DNA of 36,388 nucleotides from Bacteroidales bacterium. GTDB lineage: Bacteria > Bacteroidota > Bacteroidia > Bacteroidales > Bacteroidaceae. Positions 1-7,366 of this stretch are shown piece after piece; within the stretch, counting starts at the first letter, position 1; every line of letters starts with the position of its first letter. The stretch lies in the NCBI GenBank assembly GCA_029227175.1, contig JAQXZK010000231.1, positions 1 to 36,388 on the forward strand, given 5' to 3'. The position numbers were made by a program, and so were the translations under genes. Under the pieces are notes generated by a model, which saw only the letters and a list, made by a program, of their open reading frames with translations, was not told where the DNA came from and did not search any database.

Positions 1-1
1 C

Positions 2-640
2 ATCGAGAAGAGCAAAAAAAGAAATTTAGTTCTTCCCAAGGACGTAATACGCCAAATAAACGAAATAGAGGAAGGAATTATTCGCAATGAAATCCTGCCA
101 GCTATGAGTAAAGACATTGAGCCAAGACTGAGTGCAATCAAGCGTGACTTGGTGTTAGTAGTTGAGTACCACCCCGGTGAACCTATCAGCGTAGCACTAT
201 CACGTAAGATGAAAATCAATCAGATTACCGATGCCAAAACCATTACTCCCCAGCCAGACATAGTTGGTGAACCAGTAAGAGGCATGAAAAAGAGTGAAAG
301 CATAGAGCCTCACATACCCACCAAGCAAGTAGTAAACCATACGAAAGGGCTTCGCGTACAGTTCCCCGACGGCACAATAGTCTGTCATTCCACAGCCATC
401 AATACCTTCAAAGACGTTCTTCGCCGCATCGGTCTGCAACAGGTACACGACCTAAATATCACATATTCCGGTTACAATATAGTGAGCAGAGTGAAACGCC
501 CTTCTGACGGGCACGTCTGGCAACATGAGTTAGATGGCTGGTACATCTACAGCAACACACAGAACTTCCAAAAGATAAAACACCTTCGCTACATTTCCGA
601 CAAGCTTCACCTAAATCTGAAGGTGGACACAGCTAAATAA
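2..640 (+). CDS. hypothetical protein, 5' end outside window
   Basis: The reading frame is open from base 2 to a TAA at 638-640, giving at least 212 residues. The first ATG in the window (104) is probably internal, because the preceding 34 codons read like protein (LVLPKDVIRQINEIEEG...). The C-terminal part, roughly the last 95 residues, has an FPDGT strand, a helix with TFKDVLRRIGL, then a WQHELDGWYIYSN segment. I recall this arrangement from unnamed Bacteroidales proteins but know no function for it. A charged, proline-bearing linker (PQPDIVGEP) precedes it. The next gene is convergent on the minus strand. No signal peptide, membrane segment or catalytic motif is visible. That it is coding is fairly sure; function is unknown. 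Confidence 0.7.
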   Translation: MEKSKKRNLVLPKDVIRQINEIEEGIIRNEILPAMSKDIEPRLSAIKRDLVLVVEYHPGEPISVALSRKMKINQITDAKTITPQPDIVGEPVRGMKKSESIEPHIPTKQVVNHTKGLRVQFPDGTIVCHSTAINTFKDVLRRIGLQQVHDLNITYSGYNIVSRVKRPSDGHVWQHELDGWYIYSNTQNFQKIKHLRYISDKLHLNLKVDTAK

Positions 641-725
641 AACTTTTAAAGTTCTAAAGTGCAGACAGACAGCAATGCTTCTACGTATTGTTTTCTCTTG
701 ATAATCATAATATTTCAAATGACAT

Positions 726-764
726 ACTGCAAAAACAGTCACACTATTCGGCCGTTTTTGCAGT
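726..764. terminator. 11-bp perfect inverted repeat, possible terminator
   Basis: ACTGCAAAAAC at 726-736 pairs perfectly with GTTTTTGCAGT at 754-764 around a 17-nt loop. It lies about 85 nt after the stop of the upstream plus-strand gene. There is no T-run after the stem, so a canonical intrinsic terminator is not certain; it could be another kind of repeat. Confidence 0.4.
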
Positions 765-873
765 GTAAAGATAATATGTTTTCTGAACTTTATCAGCCAT
801 AAATATGCATGTCAAAAGCACGAAATTTTGCTGAAATAGCACCAAATATTAGATTCTCGGAGCTCGATTTTTA

Positions 874-901
874 TGACCTCTATAGGTCAACATATGTTTT
901 T
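874..901 (+). terminator. short hairpin followed by T-run
   Basis: TGACCT (874-879) pairs with AGGTCA (884-889) over a CTAT loop. A T-rich run starts about 6 nt later on the plus strand. It could end plus-strand transcription before the convergent transglycosylase gene. The 6-bp stem is weak. Confidence 0.3.
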
Positions 902-935
902 TCGTTTTGGTGTCGTAACCCCATACTCAAGTAGC

Positions 936-2900
936 CTATCGGGCAGGTAGAGAGTCGGGGGACAGTGTAGGGATAGTATCTGCTGTCACTTCGGTCGGCT
1001 TCCTCAACAGTTCCACCGGGATAGCAACCTTGCGGTAGTCTATCGTTGAAGCGACAGACTCGGGCAACACGCCCTTAGCGACAAAGCGTTCTGCCAGAAG
1101 TTTGAAGAAGCCCTCCTGATGTTCGTTGAGATGACCGGTTTCATCGAAGCACGAGCGATAATGTTTGGGTTTGGGAATGATGGAACAAAGAAAGATACAC
1201 TCCTCAAGCGTGAGTTGTGACTGCGGCTTCTGGAAGTAGAAGGTAGCAGCCTCCTGAATGCCATAAACCAGAGGTCCCCACTCGGCGATATTGGCATAGA
1301 CCTCCCACATGCGCTCCTTCGTGGTGAGGTGCTGGCGCTCGATGAGCCAGACAATCAAGGCCTCCTCTACCTTGCGCAAGAGATTCTTCTTTCGGTTCAG
1401 AAAGACATTCTTGACAAGCTGCATGGTCAGCGTACTGCCCCCACGGGCAAAGCGCCGTTCCTTCAAGTCGTATGCCAACGCACTGCGCATGGCCTCTGGG
1501 ATGAATCCCTGATGACTGAAGAAACCACCGTCCTCGCTCTGGAGTACACACATGAGCAAATAGGGGTTGATGCTGTCGGCCGGCGTAAAGTGACTCCACG
1601 AAGGGCCTATCATGAATGTCCTGACAGGCTTTTCGTGCTCGTAAGCCGTATAGGCAAACTCCTCACTCATGCGGTCGAGCGGTGTCTGGCCAAAAGCGGT
1701 GATGCGGAATCCCCGGCTGCTCAGTTCCGAATCAAACTGCAGACTGTCCAGACAGCCGAAGTCGGCATCAAAAAGCAGGTTGTAGGACAGCTCTCCAACG
1801 CACTGCAGTCCCTGCAAGTTGTAGAACAACCCTTTGGGAAGGGCGTCAAAAAGCTGCTGGGCGGGGAAGAAGTCCTTGTGTATCTCGCCACGCACATGCC
1901 ACTGCAAGTTTCCCTGTGCATCGGGGATGTGCGCAACACGCAGAAACGGGTGGAACTCGAAGTCGTTGAACGAGACCGTACTGCAGCTGTCTATCTCGAC
2001 CGAGTTGGGGGTGAACGAAGCATGAAAGTCGGCACTACCCTGACTGAGGTTGATCGTATCTGTCGAGACTTTTTCCTGATACAACTGCAGCCTGTTCACC
2101 GACAGACGACCCTCTACACACGCCTGTCCGGACGACGACGGCCTCTGTGTCAAGGCCATCCCTAACCTGTCAAACGAGGCGAAAGCCCCCCAACGGCGGC
2201 CGATGTAAGGCACACTCAGTCCGGGAGCAGACAACGTGAGGTCCAGATGCCGTTGCTCAGGCCTGACCACACCGCTCACCTCCATCCGCTGACAGAAGTC
2301 ATCTTCACAGAAGGTGAAATCAGCCTGAAAGCGTTGCCGGGCAATGACAGCCTCCGGGACATGCAACGTGACGAAACTGCTGTCACTGCGCTCGCTGACA
2401 GCCAGGTCGGTCAGCGTTGCCCGGTCGGGCAGCAAGTCAAACACCCAGTCCAGCAAGCGGTTCACCCGGCGTGCATAATCCAGTTTCGGAGTCCCCTCTG
2501 CAGGCACATCGGAAGCAGTGTCGCGAGGCGCAAAGAGAAAGTCATAGTTAGCCGCGCCTTGCCGCTTCACAAACCTGAGGGAGAGACCGTCGACCCGGGC
2601 CTCCTCCACATCAATTCGTCCGGCAAGCAACGGCCAGAAAGCAACGTCAACCTGCATGCTGCGCAACGACAGTATCGTGTCCTGCACAACCGGCATGACA
2701 CGAAGTCCGTCCAGACACAACCGATTCAACCCCTCCAACGAGAGATTGTCATAGGCAATGGCCAGACCAAAACGTCGTTCCAACCGTTCAAGGCGCGGAG
2801 CGACCAGACACCTCCTGAGCAGGGCGTTCCTGCAACCATAAAACACCACCGGCAGGAAAACAAGAGCCACCAACAACAGGGCTACCATACGTCTCTTCAT
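936..2900 (-). CDS. peptidoglycan transglycosylase (GT51) with large N-terminal domain
   Basis: This 654-residue protein polymerises lipid II glycan strands at the outer face of the inner membrane. An N-terminal anchor (about residues 5-22) precedes about 400 residues of beta-rich, AsmA-like or unassigned sequence. The GT51 domain lies at about 445-605. The family motifs are visible: EDGGFFSHQG (456-465, with E456 the expected catalytic glutamate), RGGSTLTMQLVKN (486-498), RKVEEA (509-514), KERMWEVYANIAEWG (528-542) and EECIFLCSIIPKPKHY (566-581). No penicillin-binding transpeptidase domain follows, so it is monofunctional like MtgA but far longer than the roughly 240-residue MtgA. It is divergent from the FemX-like gene at 3054. 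GT51 activity is confident; the role of the N-terminal domain is unknown. Confidence 0.92.
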   Translation of the reverse strand: MKRRMVALLLVALVFLPVVFYGCRNALLRRCLVAPRLERLERRFGLAIAYDNLSLEGLNRLCLDGLRVMPVVQDTILSLRSMQVDVAFWPLLAGRIDVEEARVDGLSLRFVKRQGAANYDFLFAPRDTASDVPAEGTPKLDYARRVNRLLDWVFDLLPDRATLTDLAVSERSDSSFVTLHVPEAVIARQRFQADFTFCEDDFCQRMEVSGVVRPEQRHLDLTLSAPGLSVPYIGRRWGAFASFDRLGMALTQRPSSSGQACVEGRLSVNRLQLYQEKVSTDTINLSQGSADFHASFTPNSVEIDSCSTVSFNDFEFHPFLRVAHIPDAQGNLQWHVRGEIHKDFFPAQQLFDALPKGLFYNLQGLQCVGELSYNLLFDADFGCLDSLQFDSELSSRGFRITAFGQTPLDRMSEEFAYTAYEHEKPVRTFMIGPSWSHFTPADSINPYLLMCVLQSEDGGFFSHQGFIPEAMRSALAYDLKERRFARGGSTLTMQLVKNVFLNRKKNLLRKVEEALIVWLIERQHLTTKERMWEVYANIAEWGPLVYGIQEAATFYFQKPQSQLTLEECIFLCSIIPKPKHYRSCFDETGHLNEHQEGFFKLLAERFVAKGVLPESVASTIDYRKVAIPVELLRKPTEVTADTIPTLSPDSLPAR

Positions 2901-2972
2901 GATTTACAGTCTTTCATGCTCGTTTTACACAGATACGGCAATGGATTGCCGACACAGACATATTTGAGCCTG

Positions 2973-3004
2973 CGAAGATAGTTTATTTTCTGCGGGCGTT
3001 CAAA
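2973..3004 (-). promoter_or_regulatory. promoter of the GT51 gene
   Basis: On the minus strand there is a -33 TTTG (3004-3001), a 20-nt spacer and a -7 TATCTTCG (2980-2973), one mismatch from TAnnTTTG. This predicts a leader of about 65 nt before the ATG at 2900. Its -33 box is half of a near-palindrome shared with the divergent promoter. Confidence 0.5.
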
Positions 3005-3008
3005 AAGT

Positions 3009-3040
3009 TTTGGCGCAAGAAATAATAATTCGTAGTTTTG
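3009..3040 (+). promoter_or_regulatory. promoter of the FemX/aminotransferase operon
   Basis: A -33 TTTG (3009-3012), a 20-nt spacer and a -7 TAGTTTTG (3033-3040) match the Bacteroidetes sigma-ABfr consensus well. The start codon at 3054 lies only about 13 nt after the -7 box, so the leader would be a few bases long and the mRNA almost leaderless. Confidence 0.65.
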
Positions 3041-3053
3041 CCCGAAAGAGACA

Positions 3054-4007
3054 ATGAACACGCAGCAGCACATCACCCTAAAGCCCTACGACCCATGCCT
3101 GAAAGCCACTTGGGACGCAGCGGTGCAGGCAAGCAGGAATGGGACCTTCCTGCACCAAAGAGACTATATGGACTATCACGCCAAACGATTCAAGGACGCA
3201 TCGCTGATGTGTTACAAAGGCAACCGCCTCGTGGCTCTCTTCCCCTGTAACCTGACCGACGGAACCTGCTACTCTCACCAAGGACTGACCTATGGCGGAC
3301 TGCTGATGCTGCCCGAAGCCATGATGAACGACGTGGCAGAAGCCCTGGAAGAGATTGCCAAGTACTTTGCCGCACGTTCATGCCGACAAATCATCTACCG
3401 CGCCATTCCCTCCATATACCATCGCAACGCAGCCGAGGAAGACCTCTACCAGCTCCACCGCATGGGGGCTGTCCTGTCCGGCCGAAGCGCATCGACAACA
3501 ATCGTACAAGGGCAACAGCAGTTTTCAAAACTGCGCACCCGGCTGCTCCACAAAGCCATTCTTGCCGGCCTGCATGTAGCACAGAGCCATGACTACCCCG
3601 ACTTCTGGCCTGTCCTGGAAGAGAACCTCATGAGCAGACATCACGTGCGGCCGGTTCACACCCTGGACGAGATGGTACAGTTAAGCCGACATTTCAGACA
3701 GCACATACACCTCTTCAACGTTTATGACAACCACCATGACATCGTGGCCGGATGCATCGTCTACGAGACCGACACCGTTGCCCATGCCCAATACATAGCC
3801 TCGACCGCAACCGGCAGAAGATGGGGGGCAACCTCCCTGCTCTTCCACCACCTTCTCAACGAGGTCTATGCCGAGAAACCGTTCTTCGACCTCGGCATCT
3901 CGACCGAACAGGAAGGACGGGTGCTGAACGAAGGCCTGCAACGCTTCAAGGAAAGCCTGGGCGGAAGGACAACGGTCTACGACACCTATACCCTTAAACT
4001 GACCTGA
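3054..4007 (+). CDS. FemX/FemAB-like GNAT acyltransferase
   Basis: This is a cytoplasmic acyl-CoA- or aminoacyl-dependent N-acyltransferase of 317 residues with the double-GNAT FemAB-type fold. The best marker is the C-terminal FDLGISTEQEGRVLNEGLQR region (278-297) followed by FKESLGGR, which is typical of FemX-like proteins in Bacteroidetes. The N-terminal part contains GTFLHQRDYMDYH (30-42) and CYSHQGLTYGGLL (72-84), also conserved in that group. It is separated by 4 nt from a DegT-type aminotransferase gene. That pairing suggests acylation of an amino sugar made by the aminotransferase, for a surface glycan. Substrate and acyl donor are inferred. A role in peptidoglycan cross-bridge formation is a less likely alternative. 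Confidence 0.8.
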   Translation: MNTQQHITLKPYDPCLKATWDAAVQASRNGTFLHQRDYMDYHAKRFKDASLMCYKGNRLVALFPCNLTDGTCYSHQGLTYGGLLMLPEAMMNDVAEALEEIAKYFAARSCRQIIYRAIPSIYHRNAAEEDLYQLHRMGAVLSGRSASTTIVQGQQQFSKLRTRLLHKAILAGLHVAQSHDYPDFWPVLEENLMSRHHVRPVHTLDEMVQLSRHFRQHIHLFNVYDNHHDIVAGCIVYETDTVAHAQYIASTATGRRWGATSLLFHHLLNEVYAEKPFFDLGISTEQEGRVLNEGLQRFKESLGGRTTVYDTYTLKLT

Positions 4008-4011
4008 AACC

Positions 4012-5088
4012 ATGCAGATTCCCTACCTTGACCTCAAACGGATCAATGCCTGTCACAATCTATCCGGACGGTTGTCTGCCGTGCTCGAAAGCGGATGGTA
4101 TCTGAAAGGGAAAGAAATCCTACAGTTTGAACAGGCCTTTGCCACCTACTGCCATACGCAATACTGTGCCGGAGTAGGCAGCGGACTGGATGCCCTGACC
4201 CTGATACTCCTGGCCTGCAAGGAGATGGGTCTTGTCAAGGACGGCAACGAGGTCATTATACCCTCGCTGACATTTGTCGCGACGATAGAGGCTGTATTAA
4301 GAGCCGGACTCACCCCACGCCTGTGCGAAGTCAACCCACAGACATGTACCATGGACGCCGACGAGGCAGAAAGGCTCGTCAACAGGCGGACACGCCTATT
4401 GCTGCCCGTACAACTATATGGATGCGATATCGACAGGCGACTGCTCGACGTAGCCGAAACTCATGGACTGGAAGTGGTGGTAGATGCAGCCCAGGCACAT
4501 GGTCTGAAGCATCACCCGCAGGTCTTAGCCGATGCCTACAGCTTCTATCCCGCCAAGAATCTCGGCGCGCTGGGAGACGGAGGAGCCGTAACCACAGACA
4601 ACGGTCAGCTCGACAGGATAGTGCGCTGCCTCGCCAACTACGGCAGCGAAGAGAAATACACCCACCGGCTTCGAGGCCTCAACAGTCGCCTTGACGAACT
4701 GCAGGCAGCAGTTCTGTCCAGCAAACTGAACACCTTAGACCAAGACAACCGGCGGCGGAACCACCTGGCACAACGCTATCTCAAGGAAATCGAGTGGCAA
4801 CGCCTGGAACTCGATACCATTCACCCCGACTCATGCGTCTATCACGTGTTTCCGGTCTTTACCGACAGACGTGACCCATTGAAAGACCACCTGAAAAACC
4901 GGGGCATTGAGACACTCCTTCACTATCCCTTGCCGGTCCACCGACAGGAAGCCTACCGGTCACGCTTTGCCGAGGTTTCCCTCCCCCTTACCGAACAGAT
5001 ATGCCGCACAGAATTAAGCCTCCCCATCGGACCATATCTGTCTGACGAGGAGGCCTCCTATATCATTCGGCAAGTCAATGCCTTTTAG
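4012..5088 (+). CDS. DegT/DnrJ/EryC1/StrS sugar aminotransferase
   Basis: This is a PLP-dependent aminotransferase of 358 residues that converts a keto-sugar nucleotide to an amino-sugar nucleotide. The N-terminal region has GSGLDALTLIL (56-66). VVVDAAQAHG (155-164) gives the PLP-ring aspartate D158. FYPAKNLGALGDGGAV (178-193) contains the Schiff-base lysine K182. RLDELQAAVL (226-235) and HYPLPVH (304-310) are also typical of the family. Length is normal. It follows the FemX-like gene by 4 nt and ends inside the stop region of the convergent gene (overlap of about 4 bp). It probably works with the acyltransferase to make an N-acylated deoxy-amino sugar, as FdtB/FdtC-type pairs do. The exact sugar cannot be read from sequence. 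Confidence 0.9.
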   Translation: MQIPYLDLKRINACHNLSGRLSAVLESGWYLKGKEILQFEQAFATYCHTQYCAGVGSGLDALTLILLACKEMGLVKDGNEVIIPSLTFVATIEAVLRAGLTPRLCEVNPQTCTMDADEAERLVNRRTRLLLPVQLYGCDIDRRLLDVAETHGLEVVVDAAQAHGLKHHPQVLADAYSFYPAKNLGALGDGGAVTTDNGQLDRIVRCLANYGSEEKYTHRLRGLNSRLDELQAAVLSSKLNTLDQDNRRRNHLAQRYLKEIEWQRLELDTIHPDSCVYHVFPVFTDRRDPLKDHLKNRGIETLLHYPLPVHRQEAYRSRFAEVSLPLTEQICRTELSLPIGPYLSDEEASYIIRQVNAF

Positions 5089-6185
5089 CGATTCGAACTG
5101 CGCTGATGACTTGAACGGCTCGTAGAACCATTGCTCGTAGCACTGCGGCTTGAGGAACTGCGCTGATTGCCGGAACCGGATGCAGAGACACCGGACTGAC
5201 GGCTTGTAGCACTGCTGCGAGTGTTGGAACGGTTGCTATTCGAAGTTGTTGTTGAACGGCTACTACCGGAACGTGTTGTTGAACGACTGCCGCTCGTGGT
5301 TGCTGAACGACTGCTGCTTGTGGTTGTCGTTGAGCGACTGTTGCCAGAACGAGTCTCGCTGCTGCGGGATGTCACACCAGAAACCTTGCGCCGACCACTT
5401 GTAGCGTTACTTCCTCGGGTGGCACCACCGCGGTTGTCCGTACCTCCGGCATGATTCACCTGAGTGCTCTCCGGCTTTCTGCCACTGCCAGCCGTGCTAC
5501 CAACGCGGGGAACATCTCCGTTAGCCATACGCTGCCCCATAGACGAGCGTACAGTCTTGGCATTCGCCGGACGTGAGTGGCTGTTATGTATCACATTGAC
5601 ATGTCCGAAGTCATTCACATGAACGTGATTCACTACAATCGTATGGTGTGCCGGACGAAGCAGGAAACTACCTCCGTAGCAATGATGGTGGTAGAGATTC
5701 ATGTAGAAGCTGACATTGTTGTGATAGGTACGATAATGATGACCGGCATAACTGTGATATACACTCGGCCGCGCCATGAAGAACAGATTACCATGAACAT
5801 AACGCAAGTGAATGCGGAAAGCCCATCCGGATGACGTCTGGTAGATAGGGCGATAGAAGTCCTCGGTACGCAAGAAATGGCGATACTGAGAGGCTGTCAA
5901 GACATAACGGAGGTCATCGTTGCGGATATCCAAATAGTCATAGTAGTCATCAATGGCCCACTCATATCCATCAAGCACCTCGTCCATGATAGAACGAATG
6001 GCATAGATAAAGTCGTAATTGATTTCATACACATCATCCATCTGCCGGCCGCTGAGACGGAGTTCATAACCCATCTTGTCAGTAAGATACAACGCTTCCT
6101 TACGGACTCTGGAACGAGACATCGCAGCGCTACACAGTGTTGTACCAATAATGATTAGTGCAAATAATACAACTATTCTCTTCAT
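5085..6185 (-). CDS. secreted His-rich protein with Ser/Arg/Thr tail
   Basis: The product has 366 residues and no assignable family. I chose the ATG at 6185 because it starts a clear signal peptide (MKRIVVLFALIIIGTTLCSA) and lies about 45 nt after a TACTTTTG -7 box. The longer frame to 6278 would run through that promoter. Residues 27-130 are acidic, Tyr-rich and probably helical. Residues 144-203 are His-rich (GHHY, YHHHC, AHHTIVVNHVHVN), which suggests metal or anion binding. From about residue 210 to the end the protein is almost only Ser, Arg, Thr, Gly and Asn, as in disordered or O-glycosylated tails. The stop overlaps the convergent aminotransferase stop, leaving no room for a terminator between the genes. 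Function is unknown. Confidence 0.75.
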   Translation of the reverse strand: MKRIVVLFALIIIGTTLCSAAMSRSRVRKEALYLTDKMGYELRLSGRQMDDVYEINYDFIYAIRSIMDEVLDGYEWAIDDYYDYLDIRNDDLRYVLTASQYRHFLRTEDFYRPIYQTSSGWAFRIHLRYVHGNLFFMARPSVYHSYAGHHYRTYHNNVSFYMNLYHHHCYGGSFLLRPAHHTIVVNHVHVNDFGHVNVIHNSHSRPANAKTVRSSMGQRMANGDVPRVGSTAGSGRKPESTQVNHAGGTDNRGGATRGSNATSGRRKVSGVTSRSSETRSGNSRSTTTTSSSRSATTSGSRSTTRSGSSRSTTTSNSNRSNTRSSATSRQSGVSASGSGNQRSSSSRSATSNGSTSRSSHQRSSNR

Positions 6186-6235
6186 AGTATAGTAGTTTAT
6201 TAGTGAAACAATCGAGTTTACTTGGTTTCTGTGAA

Positions 6236-6243
6236 CAAAAGTA
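6236..6243 (-). promoter_or_regulatory. -7 box for the His-rich protein gene
   Basis: On the minus strand the bases read TACTTTTG, a perfect TAnnTTTG. No clear -33 box is seen. It supports the start codon at 6185. Confidence 0.5.
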
Positions 6244-6339
6244 AGGTAAAAATTTCCTACCACCATCATAAATTCCATAATCTTGAAGGGGATTTCTCCT
6301 ATTCGTTTATATATATTTCCCCTCGCAAAGATATTTTTC

Positions 6340-6347
6340 TACCTTTG
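6340..6347 (+). promoter_or_regulatory. -7 box for the lipoprotein isomerase gene
   Basis: TACCTTTG at 6340-6347 matches TAnnTTTG exactly and is followed by a leader of about 38 nt to the ATG at 6392. The -33 region is only T-rich. Confidence 0.55.
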
Positions 6348-6391
6348 CAATCAGATTACACATATAATATCATCTAACCAATCAAACAAAC

Positions 6392-7348
6392 ATGAAAAAT
6401 CTACTAAAATGCACCCTATTGATGGGATTTGCCCTGCTGATGCTCGGCTCATGCTGCAACAAGCCCGCTTGTACTGTAGCAGAAACAGCAACCGTTAAGT
6501 ATGCCAAGAAGCTACCTGTCGGATTGCAGCTTTACAGTGTTCGCACAGATTTGGAGAAAGACTTCTACGGCACATTGAAAGCCGTACGCGAAATGGGGTA
6601 CACCGGTGTTGAATTCTACGGTGAGTACTACGGGAACTCGGTCGTTCAGGTGAAACGCTGGTGCACAGAACTGGGCCTGATTCCATTCTCCAACCATGTT
6701 CCATTCCAACAGATGATAGACAACATCGACAAGGTCATTGAAGAAAACACTATCCTTGGTGTTCAGTACATCGTATTCCCATACATGGACGAAGCGAGTC
6801 GTCCGGGTATCGACCCTGTGCAGTTTGAAAAGACCGTAACTAAATTGGGCGAAGTAGGTGCCAAAGTGCGCGAAGCCGGTTTCCAACTCCTCTATCACAA
6901 CCACGACTTTGAATTCGCAACATTAGCAAACGGAGAAGCCGGTTATGACCGCATCTTTGCAGCTAACGACCCTGCAAACCTGCAGAACGAGATTGACGTC
7001 TGCTGGGTTTCCTACGCTGGTCAGGACCCCGTCGCTTACCTGCAGAAGTACGCAGGCAGGATTCCTGTTGTTCACTGCAAGGACTATAAACTGGAAGGAA
7101 AACTCGGCTCAGCTCCATACGCTCTGATTGGTCTTTCAACCGACAATAGCATGAAGGACGAGACCGGTTCTTTCGAATTCCGGCCACTGGGCATGGGACA
7201 GCTCGACATTCCTGCCATCATTCAAGCTGCCATGGCCGGTAACGCTCAATGGATCTGCGTTGAACAGGACGAGCCATGCGAAGGTCTCTCCCGCCTTGAA
7301 GGCGTTGCCAAAAGCGCAGAATTCCTCCGCGATCAAGACCTGCTTTAA
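6392..7348 (+). CDS. lipoprotein sugar phosphate isomerase/epimerase-like TIM barrel
   Basis: The 318-residue product belongs to the xylose isomerase-like (AP endonuclease 2) TIM-barrel superfamily. An N-terminal lipobox (LMLGSC, Cys21) indicates export and lipid anchoring, so a cytosolic sugar phosphate is an unlikely substrate despite the family name. The barrel starts at VGLQLYSVR (43-51). Likely metal ligands are E74 (GVEFYG), the HNHDFEF segment (169-175), EIDVCW (200-205), VHCKDY (227-232) and VEQDE (290-294). The next gene is a MATE transporter 18 nt downstream. Extracytoplasmic members of this group in Bacteroidetes are thought to act on oxidised or keto sugars. The exact reaction is unknown. 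The superfamily call is confident. Confidence 0.85.
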   Translation: MKNLLKCTLLMGFALLMLGSCCNKPACTVAETATVKYAKKLPVGLQLYSVRTDLEKDFYGTLKAVREMGYTGVEFYGEYYGNSVVQVKRWCTELGLIPFSNHVPFQQMIDNIDKVIEENTILGVQYIVFPYMDEASRPGIDPVQFEKTVTKLGEVGAKVREAGFQLLYHNHDFEFATLANGEAGYDRIFAANDPANLQNEIDVCWVSYAGQDPVAYLQKYAGRIPVVHCKDYKLEGKLGSAPYALIGLSTDNSMKDETGSFEFRPLGMGQLDIPAIIQAAMAGNAQWICVEQDEPCEGLSRLEGVAKSAEFLRDQDLL

Positions 7349-7366
7349 ACATCAACAGACATATCG

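Larger units (their letters stand above)
641..935. other. intergenic region between convergent genes
   Basis: These 295 bases hold no credible reading frame. They contain two inverted repeats (726-764 and 874-889, listed separately) and an AT-rich stretch. Both flanking genes end here, so the region most likely carries their 3' ends. Confidence 0.5.

Noticed and set aside
1329..2981. Two long plus-strand frames (1329-2165 and 2247-2981) opposite the GT51 gene
   Set aside because: They lie antisense to a gene with clear catalytic motifs, have no recognisable domain and use codons mirrored from the real frame.
5221..5454. Leu/Val/Arg-rich plus-strand frame opposite the Ser/Arg/Thr tail
   Set aside because: Its repetitive sequence is the direct reverse of the low-complexity tail coding region.
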